Part shown: positions 18,085-28,316 of the stretch, piece by piece
How the letters are laid out: the number at the start of each line of letters is the position of its first letter
Numbering within the stretch: position 1 is the stretch's first letter
From: JAKAGZ01 sp963772675
GTDB taxonomy: Bacteria > Bacteroidota > Ignavibacteria > Ignavibacteriales > Ignavibacteriaceae
Direction of reading: 5' to 3'
Assembly (NCBI GenBank): GCA_963772675.1
Contig: CAVYYF010000004.1
Coordinates: 1 to 64,000, forward strand
Length of the DNA: 64,000 nt
Notes under the pieces: generated by a model
What the model saw: the letters and a program-made list of their open reading frames with translations, nothing else
The model's database searches: none
What the model was told of the DNA's origin: nothing
Translations under genes and position numbers: made by a program

Positions 18085-20967
18085 ATGAAGACTAAATTTT
18101 ATTTTATTCTGATCGTTAGTGCTGTTCTGCTTGCTGCAACTTTATCTGCTAAATTTTGCAGCGCTTCTGATTCTCCAAGGACAACAAAATTTTTCACCAA
18201 AGAATGGCATTTCAAATTTGGTGATGTAAAAGACGGACAAAATCCCTCACTTGATGATTCACATTGGAGATTACTTGATCTGCCTCACGACTGGAGTATT
18301 GAAGGAGTTGCCCTGTCTGAATCTAAAAAAGAGGATGTACCTGAGTTCCATGTTGTGAAGGGAGAATGGAAATTCAAAGAGGGCGATAACCAGCATTGGA
18401 AGAGCCCGGATTTAAACGACAATTCCTGGCAGACAGTGGAGCTTCCTTCAACCTGGGAAAAAAGTTCTAACTATACTCAGGATAACGTGTATGGATGGTA
18501 CCGTCGCGAGTTGACCGTACCTGCAGATTTAAATGGGAAAGACATTTTTATTAATGTTGGCAAAATTGACGACGCTGATGAGACATTTTTCAACGGAGTA
18601 AAAGTAGGCGGTATGGGTTCTTTTCCACCCAACTATACTACTGCTTGGGATCAATTACGGTATTATAAAGTTCCTCACGAAATCATTCACTACGGAGAGA
18701 AAAACAGTATTGCAGTTCGGGTATTCGATGGTATACAGGGTGGTGGCATTTATGATGAAGGAGAAAAAGTTGTTGAGGGTCCATTTGAATCGACCAGTCC
18801 GGGTGGAAGCGGGGGCGGTTACTTAGACGGTGGTATCGGCTGGTACAGGAAAGAGTTTAAACTGCCCGAAGATATTAAAAACAAACGTGTATTCATTGAG
18901 TTTGACGGCGTGTATATGAATAGCGATGTCTGGATCAACGGTGTTCATCTTGGCAACAGGCCATACGGCTATTCCAGCTTTCAATATGAATTAACTAAGC
19001 ATCTGAAATTTGGCAGCGGGAAAAATGTTTTGGCTGTCAGAGTTGATGTACAGCAACCTTGTTCGCGGTGGTATTCCGGTGCAGGCATTTACCGGAACGT
19101 AAGATTAACCGTAATTGATCCTGTTCATATTGCACATTGGGGAACTTATATCACTACGCCGAAAGTTACTGCAAGCGAAGCAACTGTTAGTGTTAAAACA
19201 AATATCCGAAATCAATCTGCTTCTGCACAGCAAGTAACTCTTAAAACTATTATTGTTGATGAGTCAGGAAACAAAGTTGCCGGCAGCAACTTAACTCAGA
19301 AAGTAGAAACAGGTAGCATCAACACTTTCGTACAGGTTGTCAAAGTTCCAAAGCCGAAATTATGGTCGCTGGAAAAACCAAATCTTTACCATGTTAAGTC
19401 CGAAGTTTTTGTGAGCGGCAATGCTGAAGATACCTACAATACTCCTTTCGGAATCCGCACTTCTGAATTTACTACTGACAAAGGATTTTTCTTAAACGGT
19501 AAACACGTTAATATAAAAGGCGTATGTCTGCATCACGACCTGGGAAGTCTGGGAGCCGCAGTAAATAAAAGAGCAATTGAGCGTGAATTGGAAATTATGA
19601 AGAGTATGGGTTGCAACGCTATCCGTACAAGCCACAATCCACCTGCACCCGAACTGCTGGATTTATGTGACCGTATGGGATTCCTGGTTATGGACGAAGC
19701 GTTTGACGAGTGGAAAAGGAATAAAACAGAGTATGGGTATGGAAGGTTTTTTGACGAATGGAGTAAGAGAGACCTAACAGATATGATTCTTCGCGACAAA
19801 AACCATCCAAGTATTATTTTGTGGAGTATCGGTAACGAAATCCCCGAGCAAGACAATGCCAACGCATACGAAATGTCAAAGCGGCTTGTAGATATTTGCC
19901 ATAAGGAAGATCCGACCCGACCTGTTACTTCAGCTTGCAACACACCAGAAGCGGCAGTTAAAAGTGGCTTCTCGAAACCGCTTGATATATTAGGCATTAA
20001 TTATAATATGGCTTTTTACAATACCTATAAAGGAAAGGCAAAACTATTCGGTTCAGAAACATCATCAGCTGTCAGTACACGCGGAGTATACAACCTGGTT
20101 AAAGATGGCGATACACTTAAAATAATAAAGGAACTGGACAACCAGTGTTCGTCGTACGATATGAACGCTCCCAGTTGGGGAAATACAGCTGAGTCGACCC
20201 TCAAGGCAGTAAAGGATGCGTCCTGGGTCGCTGGCGAATTTGTATGGACAGGTTTTGATTACATCGGGGAACCAACGCCTTTTAGTTGGCCTTCTGTAAG
20301 TTCCTATTTTGGTATTGTGGATTTATGCGGATTTCCAAAAGACCGCTATTATCTTTACCAGAGCCAGTGGACAAACAAACCGATGGTTCATATTCTTCCT
20401 CACTGGAATTGGAAAGGTTTTGAAGGAATGAAGATACCTGTCTGGTGTTACAGTAATTGTGAATCGGTGGAATTGTTTCTGAATGGAAAATCCCTCGGTG
20501 AAAAGAAATTAAGTGATACAAAAGATTTACATCTCGTTTGGAACGTTCCCTACTCTCCGGGAACATTAAAAGCAGTAGCTAAAAACAACGGGAAAATAAT
20601 TTGTACTGATGAAGTTCAGACTACGGGTGACCCAGCTAAAATACTATTAATTCCAGATAGAACAGAAATCAGTGCTGATGGCAGGGATTTATCTTATGTA
20701 AAAGTTGAGATCGTAGATAAGGAAGGTCGTGTTTGTCCAAACGCAGACAATCTAGTGAAATTTAGTATTAATGGCGAAGGTTCTATCGCAGGAGTCGGCA
20801 ACGGTAACCCAATCAGCCATGAGTATTTCAAAGCCAGTGAGAGAAAAGCTTTCCACGGTTTGGCTCTTGTAATAATTCAATCTAAAGATAAGACCGGTAA
20901 CTTAAAGCTTACGGCAACCGCTGACGGTTTGCAGGAATCAGATGTTACAATAAGAACGAAGGAGTAA
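18085..20967 (+). CDS. GH2 beta-galactosidase-like enzyme with an inserted second sugar-binding domain
   Basis: The 960-residue protein has a signal peptide (about residues 1-28). Core GH2 motifs are present: LPHDWSIEG, GGIGWYRKEFKLP, ADFAV-type strands, IRTSHNPPAPELLD, WSIGNEIPEQD with Glu585 (acid/base), and GEFVWTGFDYIGEP with Glu718 (nucleophile). Between DWSIEG (about residue 73) and GGYLDGGIGWYRK (about 250) lies an extra galactose-binding-like beta-sandwich of roughly 150 residues (WKFKEGDNQHWKSPDLND, VYGWYRRELTVPADL, IAVRVFDGIQGGGIYDEG). That insert resembles the first GH2 domain itself. Expected activity is removal of beta-galactose, for example from xyloglucan, but GH2 also includes other beta-glycosidases. 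Confidence 0.85.
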   Translation: MKTKFYFILIVSAVLLAATLSAKFCSASDSPRTTKFFTKEWHFKFGDVKDGQNPSLDDSHWRLLDLPHDWSIEGVALSESKKEDVPEFHVVKGEWKFKEGDNQHWKSPDLNDNSWQTVELPSTWEKSSNYTQDNVYGWYRRELTVPADLNGKDIFINVGKIDDADETFFNGVKVGGMGSFPPNYTTAWDQLRYYKVPHEIIHYGEKNSIAVRVFDGIQGGGIYDEGEKVVEGPFESTSPGGSGGGYLDGGIGWYRKEFKLPEDIKNKRVFIEFDGVYMNSDVWINGVHLGNRPYGYSSFQYELTKHLKFGSGKNVLAVRVDVQQPCSRWYSGAGIYRNVRLTVIDPVHIAHWGTYITTPKVTASEATVSVKTNIRNQSASAQQVTLKTIIVDESGNKVAGSNLTQKVETGSINTFVQVVKVPKPKLWSLEKPNLYHVKSEVFVSGNAEDTYNTPFGIRTSEFTTDKGFFLNGKHVNIKGVCLHHDLGSLGAAVNKRAIERELEIMKSMGCNAIRTSHNPPAPELLDLCDRMGFLVMDEAFDEWKRNKTEYGYGRFFDEWSKRDLTDMILRDKNHPSIILWSIGNEIPEQDNANAYEMSKRLVDICHKEDPTRPVTSACNTPEAAVKSGFSKPLDILGINYNMAFYNTYKGKAKLFGSETSSAVSTRGVYNLVKDGDTLKIIKELDNQCSSYDMNAPSWGNTAESTLKAVKDASWVAGEFVWTGFDYIGEPTPFSWPSVSSYFGIVDLCGFPKDRYYLYQSQWTNKPMVHILPHWNWKGFEGMKIPVWCYSNCESVELFLNGKSLGEKKLSDTKDLHLVWNVPYSPGTLKAVAKNNGKIICTDEVQTTGDPAKILLIPDRTEISADGRDLSYVKVEIVDKEGRVCPNADNLVKFSINGEGSIAGVGNGNPISHEYFKASERKAFHGLALVIIQSKDKTGNLKLTATADGLQESDVTIRTKE

Positions 20968-21012
20968 TTATAAAAGATTAATTCTATTTATTTAAATACT
21001 AGAGGAGGAAGT

Positions 21013-22578
21013 ATGCGATTTTTTACAAAGTTATTATTGGTGTTGTTTATATTTAATACAATTTTATTAAATGCACAGGAAAATACCCCAAAAGATCCAA
21101 ACCGAATTATTATAAATGTCGATCTTGGTAAGTATACAATAAGTAGATTTATTTATGGTCATTTTGCCGAACACTTAGGGCATGGTATTTACGGTGGAAT
21201 TTACGTAGGTGAAAATTCTAAGATTCCAAATACGCGCGGAATAAGGAATGATGTTGTTGCCGCACTCAAAGAAATTAATCCTGCTGTTGTGCGCTGGCCT
21301 GGTGGATGTTTTGCAGATACTTATCACTGGAAAGATGGAATAGGCCCGAAAGATCAGAGACCATCTATTGTTAATACTACCTGGGGAGGAGTGACTGAAG
21401 ATAACAGTTTTGGCACTCATGAATTTTTGGATTTTTGCGAACAAATTGGAGCAGAACCTTACATTTGCGTAAACGTAGGTAGCGGTACAGTTCAGGAAGC
21501 TTCGGAATGGGTTGAATATATAAACTCTGATGCTAAAAGCCCAATGACCGAATTGCGAAAGAAAAACGGAAGAGAAAAACCATGGAACGTAAAATTTTGG
21601 GCAGTAGGTAATGAAAGCTGGGGCTGCGGTGGAAATATGACTCCGGATTATTATGCTGATTTGTTTAAAAGATTTTCCACATATATGCACGGACGCGGAT
21701 TAATTAAAGTAGCCAGCGGCGGAACTGATCCCGATTTTGATTGGACGGAAACAGTGTTAAAGAAAACACAGAAATTTAGAAATTTAATTCAGGGATATTC
21801 ATTTCATTACTATACATTCTGCCATGGTTGGAATGATAAAACTTCAGCAACGCAATTCAATGAAAACGATTGGTTCTACACTATGAAGAATACGTTGGTA
21901 ATGGAGGAACGCCTTGAAAAACATATAGCTTTAATGGATGAATATGACCCCCAGGATAGAATCGGTATAATGGCAGATGAATGGGGAAATTGGTTCAACG
22001 TTGAACCAGGAACAAATCCGGGATTTTTATTTCAACAAAACACTTTGCGTGATGCCGTTACAGCTGGCCTCTATCTCAATATTTTTAACAACCATGCTCG
22101 TCGTGTGAAAATGGCAAACATTGCACAAATGGTAAATGTACTTCAGGCAATGATACTTACAAAAGGTGATCAAATTGTAAAGACTCCGAGCTTTTATGTT
22201 TTCAAAATGTATAAAGTACATCAGGACGCAACTCTTTTACCAATTAATGTAACTTCTGAAGATTATTCGTATGACGGTATGACTTTGCCGAGTGTTAGTG
22301 CATCTGCTTCAAAAGATAAAGAAGGAAGAATTCACATATCGCTTACTAATATTGATCCGCATAAAGATAAAAATGTTGAAATCGATTTAAGAGGTTCTGA
22401 TAATTTAGCTAATGTTTCAGGCGAAATAATTACAGCGCCACATGAAAATGATTATAATGACTTTGGCAAACCTGAAAAGGTTGACATCCAGAAATTTTCT
22501 TCATTCAGTATCAAGAATAATATTCTGAAAGTTGATCTGCCTTCAAAGTCGGTTGTAACAATTGAACTGAAAAAATAA
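21013..22578 (+). CDS. GH51 alpha-L-arabinofuranosidase
   Basis: This is an intact 521-residue member with a signal peptide ending LLNAQ and a strong ribosome-binding site (GAGGAGG) seven bases before ATG. FAEHLGHGIYGGIYVG and RWPGGCFADTYHW are family blocks; VGNESWGCGG carries Glu201 (acid/base) and MADEWGNWF carries Glu323 (nucleophile). The C-terminal beta-sandwich ends SKSVVTIELKK. It is clearly paralogous to the gene at 5382 and serves as the template for that gene's broken end. It should release terminal arabinofuranosyl units from arabinoxylan or arabinan fragments. Confidence 0.92.
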   Translation: MRFFTKLLLVLFIFNTILLNAQENTPKDPNRIIINVDLGKYTISRFIYGHFAEHLGHGIYGGIYVGENSKIPNTRGIRNDVVAALKEINPAVVRWPGGCFADTYHWKDGIGPKDQRPSIVNTTWGGVTEDNSFGTHEFLDFCEQIGAEPYICVNVGSGTVQEASEWVEYINSDAKSPMTELRKKNGREKPWNVKFWAVGNESWGCGGNMTPDYYADLFKRFSTYMHGRGLIKVASGGTDPDFDWTETVLKKTQKFRNLIQGYSFHYYTFCHGWNDKTSATQFNENDWFYTMKNTLVMEERLEKHIALMDEYDPQDRIGIMADEWGNWFNVEPGTNPGFLFQQNTLRDAVTAGLYLNIFNNHARRVKMANIAQMVNVLQAMILTKGDQIVKTPSFYVFKMYKVHQDATLLPINVTSEDYSYDGMTLPSVSASASKDKEGRIHISLTNIDPHKDKNVEIDLRGSDNLANVSGEIITAPHENDYNDFGKPEKVDIQKFSSFSIKNNILKVDLPSKSVVTIELKK

Positions 22579-22628
22579 TTAAGATAATCTTGCCGAAAAA
22601 TATTATAGGCACTAATGAGAAAAAAAAT

Positions 22629-24171
22629 ATGAAGAAAAATATTATCTATTTATTACTTATACCGGCAATGATTTGCACTTCCAACATTGCAATTGGTCAA
22701 CAAAGTAACGAGCCGAAACCGGAAATTGGTAAAACAAAACGTTACTGTAATCCCCTGCCCATGATTACTGCGCCGGGTGGCAGTGCTTCCGGCGATGTAA
22801 CCGTTATACGTGAAAACGGCAAATACTATATGTTCTGCACAGGAGGAGGCGCGTGGGTTTCAGACGATATGCTCGACTGGTCTTTTCAGAAAGTAAATAG
22901 CGTCCCTATAGCACCGCATGTTGTGAAATACAACGGCAGTTTTTATATGTGCGGAAATGATGGACCGTTGTATAAAGCTGATAATCCACTTGGACCTTAT
23001 ACAAGTCTGGGAGAATGGAAGAATACACCGGATGTTTCAGGCGGTTGGAACGGACCTTTTGATATGGATATTTTTATAGACGATGACAACAAACCGTACC
23101 TGTATTATCCGGGACGCGGCGTTAGCGGTATTTACGTTGTAGAGTTAGACCCAAATGATCTTACGAGATTTGCAGGCCCGGTTAAACATCTTTTCGGATT
23201 CAACAGTAAACATATTTGGGAACGTTATGGTGAGATGAACGAGTACCCTGATGTTGCCTGGGTTGAGGGACCGTGGTTAGAAAAAGTAAATGGGACTTAT
23301 TATCTGGAATATTCAGCTTCCGGAACACAATGGAAAACCTATGCCGAGGGATACTACACTGCTAAATCTCCTATGGGCCCTTTTACTTATGCGCCTAATA
23401 ATCCCCTGCTTCGCAAGACTGACGGCATCGTAACAGGTCCGGGTCACGGATCTATTGTTGAAGGGCCGGAGGGTAATCTATGGCAATTCTATACGATTGT
23501 ATTATCCAATCCTCCCGGTGGAAGACGGATAGGAATGGATCGGATCATCTTTGATAAGGCTGGCAACATGTCGGTTAAAGTTACAGAAACACCGCAATGG
23601 GCTCCGGCTACAATCAGCGATCCGACAAAAGGAAACAGTGGATCAATTCCTGTTACAATTAACAAAGTACGGGCAATGAATGCACTTTCAAAATTTTCTT
23701 CCGAACAACCGGGAAGATTTGCAGCTTATGCTAGTTGACAATTCCAGCGGAACAATGTGGGAACCTGTACCAACCGATACGATGCCGACTTTGACTATCG
23801 AACTTTCTCCTGCAACCCGTTTTGATATCGTTCAGTTGTTCACAATAGATGGTGTTCGTTTAATGTTCAACGGAGTGCGAAGGCGCTTTGGGCAGCGTAG
23901 AACTACATCGGAGACGCCTGATGATATTTATCAATACAAAATAGAAACGTCGATGGATGGAGAAACGTATAAAACTGCTCTTGACCAGACAAATAACAAT
24001 ATCTCAAGAAATACAATCTTTGAGGAAATTCCTCCGGTGAAATGCCGTTTTGTTAGATTAACAATAACTAATTGGCCGAAATCTATACCTCTGGGAATTA
24101 TCGAGTTTACTGTATTCGGCAAACCTGCTGGATCATTACCTGCGAAAGTTCCGATTCCGGATACACGTTAA
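22629..24171 (+). CDS. GH43 enzyme with C-terminal F5/8 (discoidin-like) domain, one frameshift
   Basis: The start is ATG 22629, giving the signal peptide MKKNIIYLLLIPAM...IAIGQ; an upstream TTG at 22590 is unlikely. The GH43 triad reads ASGDVTVI (Asp56), PFDMDIFID (Asp147) and VAWVEGPWLEK (Glu213). The first frame ends at 23738. Removing one base near 23733 gives RFAAYA-VDNSSGTMWEP and continues to 24171 through a beta-sandwich (YQYKIETSMDGETY, CRFVRLTITNWP) typical of F5/8 type C/CBM32-like modules. The complete protein is about 513 residues. The discoidin-like domain would target a sugar. The substrate is probably an arabinosyl or xylosyl side chain. Confidence 0.83.
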
Positions 24172-24281
24172 ATTATGGCATTCTGGAGACATGATTTTTA
24201 CAATTTTGCTCCGCTTTTGTTTAGGTAAAAATCTATTTTACAAAGCAAGTTACTTTATAAGTTTATTCAAAAGGTTTGAAT

Positions 24282-25520
24282 ATGAAAAAATCAATTATAA
24301 TTCTTTTATTCATTTGTTCGGTCGTTCAGGCCGGACAAACTGATTCAACCGGGAAAAAATCAAGATTTGATTTCACAGGTTCCAGGGACCCATCTCTTAT
24401 CAGGGGGTTCAACTATACTCCGGCAAATGCAGTTTCACCACACCACCATATCGATACGTGGGTAAAGTATGATTCTACCAGAATTGAATTTGATCTTGAC
24501 TTAGCAAAAATTCTAAATCTAAATCAGGTGCGTGTTTTTGTTCCGTATGAAGCCTATGTTGAAGATAAGGAGGGTCTTCCTCTAAAGCTTAGGCATTTCG
24601 TCCAAGAATGTTATAAGAGAGGTATTGGAGTTATGCCTGTTGTAGGTTACGGACCATGGTTGAGAGATACAACAAAGCGAAACCTTGCAAGAGATTGGGC
24701 TAAATTTTTAATTAACACTTTATCTGATGAACCGGGTCTTGCTGTCTGGGATGTTATGAATGAACCTGATTGGCCGCCAACTCCGCGTGAAAGAGTTTTA
24801 AGAAACTTCGAGACAAGTAAATTTTTAGCTAATACTTTCCATGAACTTGATCCTAATACGCCTGTTACTATAGGAATGGCTTTTGTCGATGGTATGATTG
24901 AATTAGCTGATTATGTTGATGTACTTCAGTTTCATGATTATTCGCAAACCCGTGAAGAAATAAGGAATAACATTGCTCGGGCAAAGGAATTTGCAGCGAA
25001 GGTACATAAGCCATTGATAGACGGCGAAATAGGTTGTATCGCGCGCGCCAATCCTTATGATGTTACACTTCAGGAACATATGAAAGCAAAGGTTGGGTGG
25101 TATATATGGGAACTAATGATTGTTCGTAAAGGATGGGGAACTGTCCACGGTGTATTTTATGAGGATGGTAGTGTTCGTGATCCATCGATTGCGGCAGCAA
25201 TTATGGGATTTTTCCGTAAACGTACGGCAGACATACTTCCCAGTGTTCCAGATCAGGAAGGTTGGGTAACAAAAATTGTTAATCAGAGCAATAAATGGCT
25301 TAACGATCCCAATAAAGAATGGAAAGAAGGATTGGATATTGCTGAAACTTCCGCAAATCTTTTGGAAGCAGGGGAACTTACTGCTATGAGAATTCCCCCC
25401 ACCTGGGAAGTCGAAATGCTCAGACAGGGTGAAATAAATATGAAAGCGTTAAAAGAGTTAATTATCAAATTTAAAGATCAACTTGAACCATATAAAATAT
25501 CACATAAACAGAATAATTAA
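24282..25520 (+). CDS. GH5-like clan GH-A glycoside hydrolase
   Basis: I chose ATG 24282 (MKKSIIILLFICSVVQA signal peptide) over the TTG six bases upstream. The barrel has RGFNYTPANAVSP near the start, VWDVMNEPDWPP with Glu161 as probable acid/base, and LIDGEIGCIA with Glu249 as probable nucleophile. This is the clan GH-A arrangement seen in GH5 cellulases and mannanases. The last 90 residues are helical (DPNKEWKEGLDIAETSANLL) and not part of the barrel. The protein has no T9SS tail. It sits between GH43 and GH127. The subfamily, and whether it acts on glucan, mannan or a side chain, cannot be told by eye. Confidence 0.72.
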   Translation: MKKSIIILLFICSVVQAGQTDSTGKKSRFDFTGSRDPSLIRGFNYTPANAVSPHHHIDTWVKYDSTRIEFDLDLAKILNLNQVRVFVPYEAYVEDKEGLPLKLRHFVQECYKRGIGVMPVVGYGPWLRDTTKRNLARDWAKFLINTLSDEPGLAVWDVMNEPDWPPTPRERVLRNFETSKFLANTFHELDPNTPVTIGMAFVDGMIELADYVDVLQFHDYSQTREEIRNNIARAKEFAAKVHKPLIDGEIGCIARANPYDVTLQEHMKAKVGWYIWELMIVRKGWGTVHGVFYEDGSVRDPSIAAAIMGFFRKRTADILPSVPDQEGWVTKIVNQSNKWLNDPNKEWKEGLDIAETSANLLEAGELTAMRIPPTWEVEMLRQGEINMKALKELIIKFKDQLEPYKISHKQNN

Positions 25521-25670
25521 TTTTTAATCAAATTGTGATCTTTCTATATATGAAATATTTATACCTAATAAATAAATTCTTTGAAGAAAAAGACAGTGTG
25601 TTGGGTACCAAAGAAGAATTCCTCTAACAAAAGTTGATTGTTTATTTAAATATTCAGAAGGGATATAATA

Positions 25671-28055
25671 ATGAAAAAAATTCTTTTGATTGTAATATGT
25701 AATTTAATTTTTGTCTCTTATGCCCAGGATAAATTATATCCAAATGAATTTCCATTATATGATGTAACATTGCTTAATGGGCCATTTAAACATGCCCGTA
25801 ATCTCAATATCCAAACTCTGTTAAAATATGATGTTAACCGTTTGCTTGCTCCTTATCGTAAAGAAGCAGGGCTAAAACCAAAGGCGCAAAGCTATCCAAA
25901 CTGGGAGGGATTAGATGGACACATCGGAGGACATTATTTATCTGCAATGGCAATGAATTATGCGGCGACAAAAAATGCTGAATGCAAAAGAAGAATGGAG
26001 TATATGATATCTGAACTCAAAGCTTGTCAGGAAGCTAATAAAGAAAATAACTCGGATTGGGGAGTTGGGTATGTTGGTGGAGTACCTAATAGCAAAAAGA
26101 TATGGTCAACATTAAAAACAGGAGACTTTAGCGCATACCATGCTGCATGGGTTCCATGGTATAATGTTCATAAAATGTATGCAGGGTTAAGGGATGCCTG
26201 GTTATATGCAGGAAATGAAGATGCTAAAACTATTTTCTTAAAATTCTGCGACTGGGGAATTGCTATTACGTCTGCATTGACGGATGATCAAATGCAATCT
26301 ATGCTCGATACAGAACATGGAGGAATGGATGAAATTTTTGCGGACGCTTACCAGATGACTGGTGACGCAAAATATTTAATCGCCGCAAAACGATTCTCTC
26401 ATAAAGCATTGCTTGAACCAATGGCGGCAGGAAATGATAATCTTGATAATAAACATGCAAATACTCAGATTCCAAAAGTTGTGGGATTTCAGAGAATAGC
26501 AGAACTAACTAATGATGAAGAATATATAAAGGCAAGCAGCTTCTTCTGGGAAACAGTAACAAAAAATCGTACTCTTGCTTTTGGAGGAAATAGCAGGAAG
26601 GAACATTTCCCAAGTAAAAAAGCTAGTAGCGATTATATTGAGGATGTTGAAGGTCCTGAAACATGCAACTCTTATAATATGCTTAAATTAACTGAAGATT
26701 TGTTCAGGTTTCACCCGCTGGCAAAATATATTGATTATTACGAAAGAACAATGTTTAATCATATTTTATCAACACAAAATCCTGAAACGGGAGGTTATGT
26801 TTATTTTACACCAGCACGCCCACGTCATTATAGAGTTTATTCTGCTCCGAATGAAGCGATGTGGTGTTGCGTAGGAACTGGTATGGAAAACCATAGCAAG
26901 TATAATGAATTAATATATACACATCAGAACGATTCATTGTTCTTAAACCTTTTCGTTGCCTCGGAACTAAACTGGAGAGAAAAAGGAATAAAGATCAAAC
27001 AGGAAACAAAATTTCCATTTGAAGAACAAACCAGATTAACTGTAACAGAAGGCACATCAAAATTTACTTTGATGATTCGTTATCCGTCGTGGGTGGCGGA
27101 AAAAGCATTGAAAATTTTTGTTAACGGTAACATGACACCATACGCGTCTCACCCTTCTTCTTATGTCGCTATTGAAAGGTTATGGAAAGCTGGTGATGTA
27201 GTACAGATTATTCTACCTATGCATAATTCAATTGAACAGTTGCCTAATGTTCCGACTTATGTTGCATTATTGCACGGACCGATTTTACTTGGGGCCAAAA
27301 CAGGAACGGAAGATTTAGCAGGTCTGATTGCAGACGACAGCAGATGGGGGCAAATTGCCAGTGGGAAGAGACTCCCTATAGATAAAGCTCCAATAATAAT
27401 TGCCGATAGTCATTCGGAAATTGTAGATAAATTAAAACCGGTTGATGGGCAGCCACTAACTTTTACTCTTCCTAATCTGAAAATGATTAACCCGATTGAT
27501 GTTGTGCTTGAACCGTTTTTTAAAATCCATGATGCAAGATATATGATGTACTGGATGGATTTAACAAATTCTCAATATCATTCATATCTTGATTCAGTTG
27601 CCGCAGTAGAGAAAGAAAAACTTGAATTAGAAAACCGTACAATTGATTTTGTCGAACCTGGTGAACAACAACCAGAGAAAGATCATGCAATGCTAACTTC
27701 GAATTCAAATTCCGGCGTGCTCTTAGACCAGTTTTGGCGGGATGCCAGAAACGGAGGGTATTTCAGTTATAATCTAAAAACAAATGATGAAACAGATCTG
27801 TCTTTGATAGTTCGTTATTTTGGTTACGAATGGGGAAGCAGAATCTTTGACATTTATATTGACGATCAAAAACTTGTTTCTGAAAACAATACAGGTAGAT
27901 GGTACGAATCAAAGTTTCTGGATATAGAGTATAAAATTCCAAACTCAATGATTGAAGGCAAAGAAAATATTCGATTGAAATTTCAGGCAGAACCTGGCAG
28001 TACAGCCGGCGCGGTATATTCTATTCGCTTGGCTAAACAAGAATTCGACAATTAA
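25671..28055 (+). CDS. GH127 beta-L-arabinofuranosidase family enzyme
   Basis: The 794-residue protein has a signal peptide ending SYAQ. The (alpha/alpha)6 barrel is recognisable from LLAPYRKEAGLKPKA, GHIGGHYLSAMAM and GPETCNSYNMLKLTEDLF. The metal-site residues expected from the HypBA1 family are present: Glu330 and Cys332 in PETC, and Cys399 and Cys400 in MWCCVGTGMENH, one of which is the nucleophile. C-terminal beta domains follow (about 500-640), and a final galactose-binding-like domain contains YFGYEWGSRIFDIYID. It would cleave beta-L-arabinofuranose linkages, which occur in plant glycoproteins and some arabinans. A ribosome-binding site, AGAAGGG, precedes ATG. Confidence 0.88.
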   Translation: MKKILLIVICNLIFVSYAQDKLYPNEFPLYDVTLLNGPFKHARNLNIQTLLKYDVNRLLAPYRKEAGLKPKAQSYPNWEGLDGHIGGHYLSAMAMNYAATKNAECKRRMEYMISELKACQEANKENNSDWGVGYVGGVPNSKKIWSTLKTGDFSAYHAAWVPWYNVHKMYAGLRDAWLYAGNEDAKTIFLKFCDWGIAITSALTDDQMQSMLDTEHGGMDEIFADAYQMTGDAKYLIAAKRFSHKALLEPMAAGNDNLDNKHANTQIPKVVGFQRIAELTNDEEYIKASSFFWETVTKNRTLAFGGNSRKEHFPSKKASSDYIEDVEGPETCNSYNMLKLTEDLFRFHPLAKYIDYYERTMFNHILSTQNPETGGYVYFTPARPRHYRVYSAPNEAMWCCVGTGMENHSKYNELIYTHQNDSLFLNLFVASELNWREKGIKIKQETKFPFEEQTRLTVTEGTSKFTLMIRYPSWVAEKALKIFVNGNMTPYASHPSSYVAIERLWKAGDVVQIILPMHNSIEQLPNVPTYVALLHGPILLGAKTGTEDLAGLIADDSRWGQIASGKRLPIDKAPIIIADSHSEIVDKLKPVDGQPLTFTLPNLKMINPIDVVLEPFFKIHDARYMMYWMDLTNSQYHSYLDSVAAVEKEKLELENRTIDFVEPGEQQPEKDHAMLTSNSNSGVLLDQFWRDARNGGYFSYNLKTNDETDLSLIVRYFGYEWGSRIFDIYIDDQKLVSENNTGRWYESKFLDIEYKIPNSMIEGKENIRLKFQAEPGSTAGAVYSIRLAKQEFDN

Positions 28056-28070
28056 TGAATTCTAAAGATT

Positions 28071-28261
28071 GACGAAAATAAACAACATATGGAAACTTAC
28101 GGAGATTCATCAGAATGGCCGTACAATTATTTCATTATGGGTGCAAAGGACAAAAAAGTTAATTTGTACAGTTTGCACCTAAACTCAGATCCGAAGGCGG
28201 AAAATTTGATTCGGAAATGTTGGGCGGTTTGAAAGAATCTGGAATTACAATAAATATGTGA
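28071..28261 (+). pseudogene. Remnant of a GH29 alpha-L-fucosidase gene
   Basis: This intergenic stretch reads as NKQHMETYGDSSEWPYNYF, then after a one-base shift as VQFAPKLRSEGGKFDSEM. It matches the intact GH29 gene at about 32870-33005 (NKHHIETYGDPSVWPYYYF, VQFAPKLKSEGGKFDPDE) along about 130 bases. The upstream signal peptide and the whole catalytic downstream part are missing, and the frame closes at 28261 in unrelated sequence. It is therefore a truncated fragment, not a simple frameshift, probably left by deletion or recombination of a former fucosidase paralogue. Confidence 0.75.
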
Positions 28262-28316
28262 ATAAAAAAAGAGTCATATTTTGCTCAAAAAAGTATTAGA
28301 ATAAAAAAGAGGTTTC

